The notes below the pieces were generated by a model, which ran no database searches, was not told where the DNA came from, and worked only from the letters and a program-made list of their open reading frames with translations. A stretch of DNA of 64,000 bases, from positions 1 to 64,000 of the forward strand of contig DOTG01000023.1 in NCBI GenBank assembly GCA_003512955.1. Reading direction: 5' to 3'. Of this stretch, positions 18,290 through 26,081 are shown piece after piece. The position numbers and the translations under genes were made by a program. Source of the stretch: Marinilabiliales bacterium (GTDB taxonomy: Bacteria; Bacteroidota; Bacteroidia; Bacteroidales; SZUA-534). The stretch's first letter is position 1. Every line of letters begins with the position of its first letter.

Positions 18290-18646
18290 TTATAGGGCTT
18301 TCCTGTTTTTCCTCGCATCAATAAAGCTTTTTATAAATGCTGCCATGGCTACAATACCAGTTAGAATCATGAGTAGCACACGGATTGTTGCCGCAGGATC
18401 ATTTCTTGAAATGGCACCATCGAGCGGTTTAAAAAGCGCGATTAAGGTTAAAAATGTGATTACAACCACTTTATGGGCAATGCTTTTGTTCCCAGCTTTC
18501 ATCCCTTTTATAAACAGCAAAAGTACGATGCCTGCAAATACCGGTATCAAAGCAGTAATAGATGGAGTTTCGGAACCGATGTAACCAACTGAACCTACAA
18601 CAATTAACGTTGCGGCATTTATTATGTAAAAATAAAAAGTGCTCAT
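18290..18646 (-). CDS. small integral membrane protein (TMEM14-like)
   Basis: 118 residues with four hydrophobic segments (about 5-25, 30-47, 57-75, 87-108) and a basic C-terminal tail DARKNRKAL. The glycine-rich helices and overall size resemble TMEM14 or DUF-type small membrane proteins, but the match is not diagnostic. It is monocistronic and converges on mnmE with 11 bases between the stops. Function unknown. Confidence 0.6.
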   Translation of the reverse strand: MSTFYFYIINAATLIVVGSVGYIGSETPSITALIPVFAGIVLLLFIKGMKAGNKSIAHKVVVITFLTLIALFKPLDGAISRNDPAATIRVLLMILTGIVAMAAFIKSFIDARKNRKAL

Positions 18647-18898
18647 TTCGTATAAATTAAAAGTTTCCTACTTAAACCCATATTTCCACCAAAAGTTCAT
18701 CGGTACAAGTGAAATAATACTTCATTTAGTAGATGTTTTTATATTTTTAATGAAATTTTAATGTGGAAAACCCGTTGACTGAGATTCTTCCTAGTGATAC
18801 TTAATCATGTAGTTGTTTTAAACAAAAAAATGGAAAAACGGGTTGAAATTCATTCCATCTTTCCATTTCTTCAATAAGAGCCTGTCAGGCAATATTTT

Positions 18899-19951
18899 TT
18901 ATTTGATGTAAATCCATGTTTCAGGGTTTTTCTCGCGCATTTTTTTCCATTCCATCAAAGCTTCATTTTTGTCGTAAACTGTTTTGTACGAAACTACATG
19001 GAACCCATTTCTGCGCATCACAATTTCCGACATGTAACCTTCATCGGTTAATTTTTTATTATAACGATCGGCATTGGAAGCAACTTTAAAACTACCTGCC
19101 ACTATATAGTAGCGTTTGGCATTTGGATCGATTTTGTTTTCGGGTTCTTCAACAATCACAGGCTCGGGGGTGGTGTCGGCAACTACCAAAGTGTCGGTAA
19201 TGGCAACTGCTTCCACGGGTTCCTGTATAACCTCTTTCTTTAAAAATTTTTCCGAAAATTTGCCGATGAGTTTATATTCCCAAACAGCCCAAGTGCCACC
19301 ACCTAGAATGATGATAACTATAGCTGCAATAATGATGGTTTTCAAGGTATTGTTTTTCATTTTTTTTGGAGTTATAGGTTTTGATGAATATGTTCTTTGT
19401 GTTCCCGATGGCGATGCCTTTGGAGGAACCGCTTTGGGGGTGCTTGGTTCGGTTTTAACAGGTTCTTTTGGAGGTGCTATGGGAGCAGTTGGTTTAGTTT
19501 CCGTTTTTTGTTCTGCTTCTATTTCTATTTTTTTCTCTGTTTCTTTAGGTATATCCTCAGATTTTGCTTTGGGTACTTCATCGAGGACAATGGTGGGTTT
19601 TACATCGGTGGGTCTTACCTGAGCCTTTTGGGTTGTCAATTTCTCAAACCTGATATTCCCATGACTGTCTTTAACCAGGAAACCAATTCCAGCAAGCTCG
19701 TAAGGTTGACTGTTTGAGAAACTCTTTTCAACTTCCTTGATAAATTCTTTGATTTTTTCTGTCGCCTGGTTTTTGCTGGTTTTCTCTGCTTTAATAATCT
19801 GATTCACTAAAAGCCCATCGTTGAACTTCAGGAAGTCGTTAAAGGTAATCTGTTTACCTTCAGGGGTATCTTGTATCATAATAGCGCCAAAATCAGGGAT
19901 AATGATCCGGTTATTATGATCTATCAGTTCTTTAAGGTAACTACTTATCAT
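18899..19951 (-). CDS. HU-CCDC81-like and SPOR domain protein
   Basis: 350 residues. The first 90 residues (ISSYLKELIDHNNRIIIPDFGAI) match the bacterial HU-CCDC81 domain typical of Bacteroidota. A low-complexity Lys/Glu/Pro/Thr linker (about 120-195) leads to one membrane segment (TIIIAAIVIIILGGGTWAVW) and a C-terminal SPOR domain (RYYIVAGSFKVASNADRYNKKL...NPETWIYI). SPOR domains bind denuded peptidoglycan at division sites, so a cell-envelope or division role is likely. The gene is divergent from the DNPH1-like gene with 81 bases between starts. Confidence 0.88.
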   Translation of the reverse strand: MISSYLKELIDHNNRIIIPDFGAIMIQDTPEGKQITFNDFLKFNDGLLVNQIIKAEKTSKNQATEKIKEFIKEVEKSFSNSQPYELAGIGFLVKDSHGNIRFEKLTTQKAQVRPTDVKPTIVLDEVPKAKSEDIPKETEKKIEIEAEQKTETKPTAPIAPPKEPVKTEPSTPKAVPPKASPSGTQRTYSSKPITPKKMKNNTLKTIIIAAIVIIILGGGTWAVWEYKLIGKFSEKFLKKEVIQEPVEAVAITDTLVVADTTPEPVIVEEPENKIDPNAKRYYIVAGSFKVASNADRYNKKLTDEGYMSEIVMRRNGFHVVSYKTVYDKNEALMEWKKMREKNPETWIYIK

Positions 19952-20032
19952 TCTAAAAATTGTTTATTTCCTGTAAATTTACAATAAAAATTAATTTTAC
20001 AATGGTTCCAATAACTTTATCACAATTTCAAA

Positions 20033-20467
20033 ATGAATATTAACATCTATTTCGCGGGGTCCATCCGGGGTGGACAAGGCTCTAAAAGTGATTACCAATG
20101 GTTGATTCAGGCATTAAAGCAATTTGGAACAGTGCTTACTGAACATATTGCCGACGACCATTTACTGAAGAATGAACAACTGTTAACCGATGCTCAAATC
20201 CACGATCGCGATTTGGCTTGGTTGAAGGAGAGCCAACTGGTGGTAGCAGAAATAACACAGCCTTCGCTGGGTGTGGGTTACGAGCTAGCTCAGGCTATGT
20301 TCCTGAAAAAACCTGTTTTGTGCCTGTTTAATACCACAAAAGGGAACCGGCCATCGGCCATGATAGCTGGACAACCCTATTACCAGCTTATCGGGTACCA
20401 GGAGGTGACCTCTACTTTAAAGTTAATAGAGGAATATATTAATAGAACTTTTGATGAACAAACCTAA
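20033..20467 (+). CDS. 2'-deoxynucleoside 5'-phosphate N-hydrolase-like (DNPH1/Rcl family)
   Basis: 144 residues. The protein begins INIYFAGSIRGG, the nucleotide-binding loop of the nucleoside 2-deoxyribosyltransferase superfamily, and contains HDRDLAWLKESQLVVAEIT and GVGYELAQA, which provide the catalytic Asp/Glu in DNPH1-type enzymes. These cut the N-glycosidic bond of deoxynucleoside monophosphates and help sanitise the nucleotide pool. It is followed after 39 bases by the dihydroorotate-dehydrogenase-like gene on the same strand, so a nucleotide-linked operon is plausible. Confidence 0.85.
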   Translation: MNINIYFAGSIRGGQGSKSDYQWLIQALKQFGTVLTEHIADDHLLKNEQLLTDAQIHDRDLAWLKESQLVVAEITQPSLGVGYELAQAMFLKKPVLCLFNTTKGNRPSAMIAGQPYYQLIGYQEVTSTLKLIEEYINRTFDEQT

Positions 20468-20506
20468 CATAATCTTGTTTTGAGGTAGAATTTAAAAACG
20501 ATCATT

Positions 20507-21499
20507 ATGGCTAATTTATCAACGTTATATGCAGGTTTAAACCTGAACAGCCCTATCATTGCTTCCAGTTCCGGATTAACTGATAATGTGCAAAACATTA
20601 TAGAACTTGAAAAAGCTGGGGTTGGGGCAGTGGTTTTAAAATCCATTTTCGAAGAAGAAATACTTATGGAGATGGATCAGATCAAACAGCAGATGGTTGG
20701 TAAGCCTTATGTTTTTCCCGAAACAAAGGATTATTTAGACGAGGAACCCCATGAAGATTTAATCCGGGCTTACCTGCGTTTGATAAAAGAAAGCAAACAA
20801 GCGGTTCAAATCCCTATTATTGCCAGTATTAACTGCATCTCGAACCAGAAATGGACTTATTTGGCCGAAGAGATTCAGAAAGCGGGTGCCGATGCCATTG
20901 AACTGAACCTTTTCAACTTGCCCAGTAATTCGGAAATTCCGGCAGATGAGTTGGAAGAGATGTATCTGGTGTTGGTTGAAAAGATAGTTGATTTGGTAAC
21001 TATTCCTGTTACTATAAAGATTAGCCAATATTATACCGCTTTTGGGCAGATGCTGGAGCGGTATTCAAAAACCGGAGTTAAAGGTATTGTATTATTCAAC
21101 CGTTATTACTCTCCCGATATTGACATAAATACCCAGCAGGTTTCAGGGGCATTTATTTTAAGCAGCCCTGCCGAAATAGCCCTCCCTTTGCGGTGGATTG
21201 CCCTTTCGTCGGAGTCCATCAATGTTGATTTTGCGGCGTCTTCCGGAGTCCATTCGGGAGAAGATGTGGTAAAATTTTTATTGGCCGGAGCCTCTGCCGT
21301 TCAGGTAGCCTCGGTAATTTACAAAAAGGGAAACTCCGTAGTGACTGAAATGAACGCCTTTGTGCTTGATTGGATGAAAACGCATCAATACAAATTAATC
21401 TCCGATTTCAGAGGTAAATTGAGTTACAAATCGTTGAACAATCCGGCTTCGTGGGAACGTACCCAATTCATGCGCGAATTCCGGAATTTCCTTAAATAA
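20507..21499 (+). CDS. dihydroorotate dehydrogenase-like protein
   Basis: 330 residues. The TIM-barrel start (LSTLYAGLNLNSPIIASSSGLTDN) and the flavin/phosphate-binding end (FAASSGVHSGEDVVKFLLAGASAVQVASVIY) match the DHOD superfamily. Residues between, such as IIASINCISNQKWTYLAEEI and VTIKISQYYT, fit the paralogous group annotated as dihydroorotate dehydrogenase-like protein and not the genuine PyrD: the active-site Cys/Ser loop is not clearly present. FMN-dependent oxidoreduction of an unknown substrate is inferred. Confidence 0.85.
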   Translation: MANLSTLYAGLNLNSPIIASSSGLTDNVQNIIELEKAGVGAVVLKSIFEEEILMEMDQIKQQMVGKPYVFPETKDYLDEEPHEDLIRAYLRLIKESKQAVQIPIIASINCISNQKWTYLAEEIQKAGADAIELNLFNLPSNSEIPADELEEMYLVLVEKIVDLVTIPVTIKISQYYTAFGQMLERYSKTGVKGIVLFNRYYSPDIDINTQQVSGAFILSSPAEIALPLRWIALSSESINVDFAASSGVHSGEDVVKFLLAGASAVQVASVIYKKGNSVVTEMNAFVLDWMKTHQYKLISDFRGKLSYKSLNNPASWERTQFMREFRNFLK

Positions 21500-21532
21500 T
21501 TGCCTATTTTCGCACCATCTATCACAGCTGGC

Positions 21533-22060
21533 ATGGATAAAGCGATTTATTTTGAAAAATACCGGGCATTAAGGAATGAAATTGATGATACCTGTGATAG
21601 GTTATCAAAAATGCATGTTGGAAAGATGCAGTGCCGACAAGGTTGCGATTCCTGTTGCGAGAAATTCAGTGTTTTTCCATTGGAATTCGAGGCCATTAAA
21701 GAAGTCATTCAATCGGATGGTACGTTCCAAGTTCCCCAACAGCGAAACTTTGAAAAGTTCCGTAAATCGTGTTTGTTTTTAAAAGATGGTTCTTGTAGCA
21801 TGTATGAACATCGCCCGATAATTTGCCGCACCCAGGGTTTTCCGTTATTGTATCAGAGCGGAGATGGAACTGCTTACGAACTTTCGGTTTGCCGACTGAA
21901 TTTTAAAGAAATTAATGTAGATACCTTCCATGATGGGAATGCGTTGTTTATGCCCCCGTTTAACAGTCGGCTCTATTTGTTGAATCAGGAGTTTGTTAAG
22001 AAATTCTATCCCAAACAATTTAAACCCAATACCCGGATCGGCCTTTCAGAATTAATTTGA
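21533..22060 (+). CDS. YkgJ-family cysteine cluster protein
   Basis: 175 residues from the ATG at 21533; the longer frame would need a TTG directly after the previous stop. The protein carries CRQGCDSCCEKF and CSMYEHRPIICRTQGFPLL, the paired Cys motifs of the YkgJ family thought to bind a zinc or iron-sulfur cluster. Start and stop are tightly arranged behind the DHOD-like gene, giving a three-gene plus-strand unit. Biochemical role unknown. Confidence 0.85.
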   Translation: MDKAIYFEKYRALRNEIDDTCDRLSKMHVGKMQCRQGCDSCCEKFSVFPLEFEAIKEVIQSDGTFQVPQQRNFEKFRKSCLFLKDGSCSMYEHRPIICRTQGFPLLYQSGDGTAYELSVCRLNFKEINVDTFHDGNALFMPPFNSRLYLLNQEFVKKFYPKQFKPNTRIGLSELI

Positions 22061-22071
22061 AGCAATTGTTT

Positions 22072-23238
22072 CTATTTTGATCGAAACACCCTCAAATAAT
22101 ACACCATACTCACTAACCCGGTGATCAAGAAAAGGATTCCAGCCAGAACCAGTGCAGTGGTTAAACTGTAAGCATCGTTTACATACCCCAAAAAGGGTCC
22201 GACCAAAGCAAACAACAACCGGATGATAAAGTTACGGATAGAAAGCACCGTAGCCCTAAATTCTGAAGGTGTAAGCTGATTGATGTAATCTTTCAGGGTA
22301 GGAGTGGCAAAACCGCGCACCAGGTAAAAGGCAAACAAATATGTTATTCCCCAGATGCTGCGCGATTGCGCAACCATTAGATAGCCTCCGGAAATAAAAA
22401 GGGTTATCAACCAGATGGTAGTTACCCGGCCCATCCATTTTTCCATCCGGTAGGCATAAAGTGAGGTAATTCCCGCGGATAAATTGAGGGTGGTCCATAA
22501 TATTCCGTACCAGTAAATGGGTACATCTACCTGTTTAAAATAGGGTTGGACGAACCAGGCCATGGTTAACGTGCTGGTTCCAATGATGGAAGAATACAAA
22601 ATATTAAAGCGCAGTTCTTTATGGTCGTACAACGTGTAGCGGGTAATTTGTAAAATGTGACGGAACCGGACTTCTTTCATCTGATTATGTATGGCTGGTT
22701 CAACCAGTGTAAAAGCTGCCGGTATGGCCATAAATGCCACTCCTGCCTGGAAATAATAGGGCATCCGTAAGCTGTAGGTAGCCAGAAAACCTCCGGCAAT
22801 TCCTGCCAAAGCTTCGGCAAAATTTCCAAGAGAAGTAACTCTTCCTTCCAGTTTCAGATAGTCTTTTTCCCGTTTCTGGTAAAGCAACGAATCATACAAC
22901 AAGGCGGAATCGGCGCCACTTATTAAGCTTTGCCCAAACCCAAGGATGATTTCGGCAAGTAAAAAACCGATAAACCCAAACGAGAAACTGTAAACAAGGT
23001 ACCCTAAGAACCCTAGCAGGCTTCCAATAAGCAGGGTCTTTTTCCGCCCAAAAACATCGGCAATATAGCCCGATGGGATTTCCAGAGCCACAATAGCCAC
23101 AGAGTAGATTCCCTGTAGAAGCAAAATTTCAAATTGCTCAAGGCCATTATCGTTGTAAAACAAAACGGCAATGGGCATTACCAACATAAACCATTTGGCA
23201 ACTTTGATTATATAAAGTTTATAGATATTTAATGCCAT
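22072..23238 (-). CDS. MFS transporter
   Basis: 388 residues with about 12 membrane segments. The loop between helices 2 and 3 (SGYIADVFGRKKTLLIGSL) is the MFS motif A (GxxxDRxGRK). Substrate cannot be judged from sequence. It converges on the YkgJ gene (11 bases) and is divergent from the T9SS cargo gene. The residue pattern resembles drug/unknown-substrate MFS members of Bacteroidota. Confidence 0.88.
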   Translation of the reverse strand: MALNIYKLYIIKVAKWFMLVMPIAVLFYNDNGLEQFEILLLQGIYSVAIVALEIPSGYIADVFGRKKTLLIGSLLGFLGYLVYSFSFGFIGFLLAEIILGFGQSLISGADSALLYDSLLYQKREKDYLKLEGRVTSLGNFAEALAGIAGGFLATYSLRMPYYFQAGVAFMAIPAAFTLVEPAIHNQMKEVRFRHILQITRYTLYDHKELRFNILYSSIIGTSTLTMAWFVQPYFKQVDVPIYWYGILWTTLNLSAGITSLYAYRMEKWMGRVTTIWLITLFISGGYLMVAQSRSIWGITYLFAFYLVRGFATPTLKDYINQLTPSEFRATVLSIRNFIIRLLFALVGPFLGYVNDAYSLTTALVLAGILFLITGLVSMVYYLRVFRSK

Positions 23239-23483
23239 AATCCATTGTCAACAATGAAATTGCGAAATTAGCAAAATATCCCAGCCTGTTTGTATCGGTT
23301 GAGGAAATCCGGTGAACCAACTTTCAACGGATTATATTCCGTTTCATCCGATTTTGTAATTATATTGTGAACGTTTATTGAGTCTTTTCAAGACTTTGTT
23401 TATTTTAAAAATTTCATTCAATTTGAAATGGAATCTTTGCCGAATAATTCTGCACTTTTAGAAATCTTTTAAAACCTGGAATC

Positions 23484-24233
23484 ATGAAGAGGAAGTTAAT
23501 TTTATCAATTTGCATCTTAGGAATATCACTTTCAATAGTTGCTCAAACCAAAGGAACCTTAGAGGTTTCGACCACCACCAGTTCAACAGGTGGAAATTTT
23601 GCACCAAAACATATAACTGCCATTTGGGTGGAAACGGCATCGGGTACTTTTGTCAAGACCCTTTTAGCCTATGCCGATAAGAGGATAACTCATTTAAATA
23701 CATGGGAAACCAGTACCTCGGATGCAGGAAGTATGTATAACCGCATAGATGCCATTACCGGTGCCACCCGGACCAGCCATGGGATAAAATCCTGTACTTG
23801 GAATGGAACGGATGTAAGTGGGACTGTTGTTGAAGATGGTGCTTATTTATTGAAGATGGAACTGACCGACAAGAACGCTACAGGAAATATCAGTAGTTTC
23901 AGCTTTGCCAAAGGGACCGCGGGCTTTTTGTCAACACCTCAGGATCAGCCCAGTTTTTCGGCCACTTCTATTAAATGGACTCCCGAGGCTACTTCTGGTG
24001 TGGCTGACCAATCGGCCAATCAACTGATTATTTATCCAAACCCCACAACGGGTTTGATACAAATTTCGGGAAGCCAAATCCAATCTATCGAGATTTTAGA
24101 TTTGTTAGGGAAACGGGTTTATTCAGGAACGGGAACTTCCGTTGACCTTTCAGATCAACCCAAAGGGATTTACATGGTTATTGCCAACTTTTCTACAGAA
24201 GAATCTTTGGTTAAAAAGGTAATACTTAAATAA
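23484..24233 (+). CDS. DUF2271 protein with T9SS type A sorting domain
   Basis: 249 residues. A signal peptide (ending near SIVAQ) precedes a DUF2271-like domain (about 25-150; GNFAPKHITAIWVET, TLLAYADKR, GAYLLKMELTDKNATG). The last 70 residues are a T9SS type A C-terminal sorting domain (LIIYPNPTTG, IEILDLLGKRVYSG, PKGIYMVIANF, VKKVILK). Such proteins are exported through the outer membrane and attached to or released from the surface. DUF2271 proteins are often associated with redox or flavin-transferase (ApbE) genes, but none is next to it here. Confidence 0.88.
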   Translation: MKRKLILSICILGISLSIVAQTKGTLEVSTTTSSTGGNFAPKHITAIWVETASGTFVKTLLAYADKRITHLNTWETSTSDAGSMYNRIDAITGATRTSHGIKSCTWNGTDVSGTVVEDGAYLLKMELTDKNATGNISSFSFAKGTAGFLSTPQDQPSFSATSIKWTPEATSGVADQSANQLIIYPNPTTGLIQISGSQIQSIEILDLLGKRVYSGTGTSVDLSDQPKGIYMVIANFSTEESLVKKVILK

Positions 24234-24299
24234 TCTGGCATCCCTTGGATTTCTTTTTGTACCTGGAATTAAGCCTATTAGGATTAATAAGTTGATTTT

Positions 24300-25058
24300 T
24301 TAATAAGTCCTCATTTTTGTTACTAAAATTTCACGGCGGTATTTTGAAAGAGGCAAATCAATGCCTTTAATAGTGACTTTATCCTGCGAGAATCTCTCAA
24401 GGAACTTTAAGTTAACCATATACGACTTATGGGTTTGGAAAAAATCCTGCTCAGGAAGGTATTGTTGCATGCTTTTAAACGTGCTTCGAATAATATGTTT
24501 GTTATCCCCAAGCACATATAAAGTCAGGTAATTGCCGCCTATAGAATTGATGTAAACAATCTCTTCAAGTTTGATTTTAATAAATGAGGTGCCATCTTTT
24601 TCCTTCACAAATAGGCAATCTTTTAAAAATAATTCTTCGCCAAGGTCAGATGTTTCTAACGGAGAACTGTTTAATACCTCTCTGGATCGTTTTGATGCAT
24701 TTGAAAGTGCTATTTCAATAGATGTAAAAAGACTTTCCGGTTTGAAAGGCTTTAGCAGGTAGGCATCGGGCTGAGTTTCTTTGGCCCGGGCAACAGTGTT
24801 TTTATCAGAATGGCTTGTCAGGTAAATAAATGGAATTTCTGCTTCTTCGTGAAGGAACTTTCCCAATTCAATGCCATCTTTATTTCCAGCTATATTTATA
24901 TCTACCATAACGAGATCGGGTAAATCGTCCATGATGCATTCAATGGCCTCCATATAACTCACAGCCTGGCCGGTCACTTCATATCCCAGATGTATCAATT
25001 GCATACGAATATCCTCTGCAATCAGAAGCTCGTCTTCAACGATTAGAATTTTAAGCAT
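24300..25058 (-). CDS. LytTR-family response regulator
   Basis: 252 residues: receiver domain (about 1-120) with the acidic pocket EDE near the start, phospho-acceptor in VMVDIN, and LLKPF; LytTR DNA-binding domain (about 150-252; YINSIGGNYLTLYV, FFQTHKSYMVNLKFLERF). A cognate LytS-like kinase is not next to it, so it may be served by a distant kinase. A minus-strand TAGATTTG at 25092-25099 is a plausible -7 element. Converges on the T9SS gene. Confidence 0.93.
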   Translation of the reverse strand: MLKILIVEDELLIAEDIRMQLIHLGYEVTGQAVSYMEAIECIMDDLPDLVMVDINIAGNKDGIELGKFLHEEAEIPFIYLTSHSDKNTVARAKETQPDAYLLKPFKPESLFTSIEIALSNASKRSREVLNSSPLETSDLGEELFLKDCLFVKEKDGTSFIKIKLEEIVYINSIGGNYLTLYVLGDNKHIIRSTFKSMQQYLPEQDFFQTHKSYMVNLKFLERFSQDKVTIKGIDLPLSKYRREILVTKMRTY

Positions 25059-25091
25059 ACACTATTCCGTGACTAAGTTATTTCAGTAAAA

Positions 25092-25099
25092 CAAATCTA
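25092..25099 (-). promoter_or_regulatory. candidate -7 element for the LytTR gene
   Basis: Minus-strand TAGATTTG fits TAnnTTTG and is 33 bases upstream of the ATG. The -33 element is unclear. Confidence 0.35.
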
Positions 25100-25468
25100 A
25101 CAAAAAGAATTGAAAATTTATATCTTCATTGGTTTAAGTGTTTTTTATGAGAATAAATTTAAGTTAATTAATCAGCTCCGATGAGTTCGTTCTTCGTCCT
25201 CGGTTGGCCTTGCGAAACTTTCATGTGAGAGTGCCGTTGTTTCTATTTTTTATTTATGACCTTTTGTGCTGCCACCTTTAAAATAGTTCCAGTAACATAA
25301 AAGTTTCTTCTGGAAAGTTTTTAATCTTCGGGAAGCAAAACTTACCCGAAATCCACTATGCTGTTTTATAACAGCATCTGTATTTATAAGAGTTGAGCGA
25401 TATCTAAACTGGTGGAGATTCATTCCCTCATTAACAATTCAATAACAACAACTGATTATCAAAATCCA
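25100..25468. other. intergenic region before metal TonB operon
   Basis: About 370 bases between the LytTR gene and the HYC_CC_PP gene. It holds one clear hairpin-like palindrome (25358-25377) and no convincing ORF. Confidence 0.5.
25358..25377. promoter_or_regulatory. palindrome with 8-base arms upstream of metal operon
   Basis: ATGCTGTT, a 4-base loop TTAT, then AACAGCAT form a perfect inverted repeat about 115 bases before the HYC_CC_PP start. It could be an operator for a metal regulator or a short hairpin in a longer leader. Its function is inferred from position only. Confidence 0.35.
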
Positions 25469-25476
25469 TAGTTTTG
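25469..25476 (+). promoter_or_regulatory. candidate -7 element for the metal operon
   Basis: TAGTTTTG fits TAnnTTTG. Transcription from it would begin close to 25483, which rules against the GTG at 25481 and supports the ATG at 25493 or 25496 as start of the first gene. Confidence 0.45.
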
Positions 25477-25492
25477 CAGAGTGAAAGATGGA

Positions 25493-25957
25493 ATGATGAA
25501 GCTACTAAAACATATTGTCTTATTTGGGGTTACAATTATTTTATTGACTGAAACCATTGGTGTCCACTTAATGTACCACCATTGTGATGTCAGCAATAGC
25601 AATTCTGTACGGTTAGCATTGAATACTGAAGTTCCGGATGCTACATGTGGGTTCTGCCAGCCGGCCGAATCCCGTCACAGTTGTTGCCAAGTGGAGCCCG
25701 TTCAAAAACCGATGGACGGGAAATGCTGCCATACCAATGCCGTTTACCTTAAAGTAGCTGAAAATTTCCTGGTATCTTCGTTTGCTTTTTCGCATGAACC
25801 CCTGCAATTTCAGCTTTTTGATTTTCAAACAAGTCCATTAGTCATTTCAGAACCAACAACTTCTGTTCAAATAACTCTGGTAAATCCACCTCCCAAACCA
25901 CTGTGGGGTCATGAGTTACTACAATTTTACTGCACTTTTAAAATAGGACATTGCTAA
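25493..25957 (+). CDS. HYC_CC_PP family cysteine-rich protein
   Basis: 154 residues from the ATG at 25493 (a second ATG at 25496). An N-terminal hydrophobic segment (HIVLFGVTIILLTETIGVHLMY) is followed by the family signature: HHCD, then CGFC, CC and CCH, and a C-terminal PPPKP segment. Families with this HYC-CC-PP pattern are found next to TonB receptors and HMA proteins in Bacteroidota, which is the arrangement here. Likely periplasmic and involved in handling a soft metal such as copper; the metal is not shown. Confidence 0.75.
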   Translation: MMKLLKHIVLFGVTIILLTETIGVHLMYHHCDVSNSNSVRLALNTEVPDATCGFCQPAESRHSCCQVEPVQKPMDGKCCHTNAVYLKVAENFLVSSFAFSHEPLQFQLFDFQTSPLVISEPTTSVQITLVNPPPKPLWGHELLQFYCTFKIGHC

Positions 25958-26081
25958 TCCTGTTTTGAGGTTTTTTTTATTGGAAACCGGTTTCTTTTCA
26001 AGAATTAGAGATGAATTCTCAATAGAACATCCTCAAAAACAAGGTCGAAGTTTTTTAAATGTCTTATTTTAAATAATTTAT

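Noticed and set aside
18881..18891. GCCTGTCAGGC palindrome as terminator
   Set aside because: The loop would be only one base with a short stem and the tail is weak.
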